A DNA stretch of 64,000 nucleotides from Halobacillus karajensis (GTDB lineage Bacteria > Bacillota > Bacilli > Bacillales > Halobacillaceae), in assembly GCF_900108515.1 (NCBI RefSeq), contig NZ_FNWW01000006.1:222365-286364 (forward strand), in the 5' to 3' direction. Within the stretch, counting starts at the first letter, position 1; every line of letters starts with the position of its first letter. Below, in pieces: positions 63,196 to 64,000 of this stretch. A program made the translations under genes and the position numbers. Under the pieces are notes generated by a model. That model saw nothing but the letters and a program-made list of their open reading frames with translations. It was not told where the DNA came from and searched no databases.

Positions 63196-64000
63196 GGGGG
63201 CAAGGAAACACGGTAGATTGCAAACCGTTAGGTCTGGCCTAATGACCTAGTATCACTTGACTGACCTTGAAAGGAAACTTTAAGGGGACAATAGCATGTC
63301 AAGAAAGCCGTAAGTTGGCTAAGCACTAAGCCACGACTGAACGGCAAGATATGACGCATGAATAAGGATGAAAGCTAAACTGCTTGAACGATAGCACTAG
63401 GGAGGCCACCGTAACTAGTTTCGGAAGGTGCTTATATACGAAACTCGACAGGAATCATAGAGGTATTGTATGTCATCTCTATGAATAGGTCGTCCTGTCG
63501 CCCACTTCTATATGGAAGAAACGTGTGAAACTCGCATCCGATATCATGCAGGCAAGTTCCTTGCTTACTAAATGGGGATTGCCTAAGTCAGAATGCCACT
63601 AACAATGGCTATTAAGGAGAACTTCAAGACCTCGCGGTCAAGAAGTATGGCTTATGAATATCTGATAAGGCAACGGAGCTCTCGTAGTAGTCAGAGCTAG
63701 GGAAAACCTAGTACAAGGCGAAGGAGAGCAGTCTGTCAGCTTACTACTAAATTGGGGAGGTGCGAAAGGCACTATGCAATGTCCAAAAGTAGTATTAAGC
63801 AATCTGCAAAGAAAGAGTCTTGACCATGCGTATAAATATAAAAGACTCTATCGTCAATTATACAATCCAGATTTCTTTTTACTTGCTTATGACAATTTAA
63901 GTAAAAATGATGGTGCTCTAACCCTTGGGGTAGACCAACGGTCTATTGATGGTTTTTCCATGGATCAGATTGACAAATTGATTAAGGTTTTAAGAAACAA
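63182..64000 (+). mobile_element. Group II intron (partial, runs past the window end)
   Basis: The 5' end reads GTGCGCCC, matching the GUGYG start of bacterial group II introns. It is followed by about 590 bases of highly structured, mostly non-coding RNA (domains I-III expected) before the maturase/reverse-transcriptase start at 63774. The intron lies in the same orientation as the lysozyme gene, so splicing could restore it. The 3' part (domains V-VI) is outside the window, so completeness cannot be judged. Confidence 0.9.
63774..64000 (+). CDS. ltrA: Group II intron reverse transcriptase/maturase (N-terminal fragment)
   Basis: The open frame runs to the window edge: MQCPKVVLSNLQRKSLDHAY followed by KYKRLYRQLYNPDFFLLAYDNL and TLGVDQRSIDGFS. 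These match the N-terminal RT-0/RT-1 region of LtrA-type intron-encoded proteins, which bind domain IV, promote splicing and drive retrohoming. GGGGAGGTG lies before the ATG at the expected distance. Endonuclease and maturase domains lie outside the window. Confidence 0.9.
   Translation, partial: MQCPKVVLSNLQRKSLDHAYKYKRLYRQLYNPDFFLLAYDNLSKNDGALTLGVDQRSIDGFSMDQIDKLIKVLRN

Overview
The window reads as chromosome of a spore-forming, low-GC Gram-positive bacterium of the Bacillaceae, probably a moderately halophilic, Halobacillus-like species. Support: strong AGGAGG ribosome sites, frequent TTG/GTG starts, small Bacillus-type genes (YjcZ, YjzC, DUF3231), a T-box ilv-leu operon, a yclNOPQ-type iron-siderophore transporter and CodY-like operators. 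The species assignment is inference. No rRNA, tRNA, CRISPR array or prophage was found.

Layout. 0-11 kb: reductive pyrimidine catabolism (preT truncated by the window edge, preA, hydA, NCS1 permease, a small gene), an ArsR/SRPBCC pair, a PucR regulator, a class-III aminotransferase and alanine dehydrogenase. These would take uracil to beta-alanine and on to malonate semialdehyde plus recycled pyruvate. The beta-ureidopropionase step is not seen in this block. 11-16 kb: rlmN, a secreted beta-lactamase-fold hydrolase and a lipoprotein nuclease. 16-19.7 kb: ferredoxin, then a perfect 15-bp inverted repeat in front of an HTH-DUF1232 regulator, two tandem SEDS (FtsW/RodA) genes and two tiny ORFs. 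20-31 kb: ilvE with CodY-like sites, a leucine-type T-box, then ilvB-ilvN-ilvC-leuA-leuB-leuC-leuD-ilvA. 31-36 kb: a decayed alpha/beta hydrolase, a Fur- and CodY-marked yclNOPQ-like uptake operon and a MerR regulator. 36-41.7 kb: D,D-carboxypeptidase, polysaccharide deacetylase, small membrane proteins, and YhdT/PanF-type pantothenate uptake. 42-46.5 kb: a leftward operon with a hydantoinase/carbamoylase-type amidase, an amidohydrolase, a DUF3311 protein and a second sodium:solute symporter, with a CodY-like box on its promoter. 46.7-55 kb: DUF3231, small genes, azoreductase, CDF transporter, glutamate dehydrogenase, aldehyde dehydrogenase and an acetolactate-synthase-like enzyme; several of these share a repeated upstream motif. 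55-62.5 kb: a siderophore locus (FhuF-like protein, two IucA/IucC synthetases, a fold-III PLP decarboxylase) plus a membrane protein behind a Fur-like box. 62.6-64 kb: a lysozyme-family gene whose 3' end is interrupted by a sense-oriented group II intron that runs out of the window.

Two themes connect the genes. First, nitrogen and branched-chain amino acid status: CodY-like 15-mers (13 of 15 matches each) lie before ilvE, pucR, the amidase operon and the yclN-like gene. Second, iron: Fur-like boxes precede the uptake operon, the FhuF-like gene and the 61.5-kb membrane protein. The most unusual items are the intron inside the lysozyme gene, the NIS siderophore locus, the ilvA gene that seems to need an ATT start, and the palindrome before the SEDS operon.
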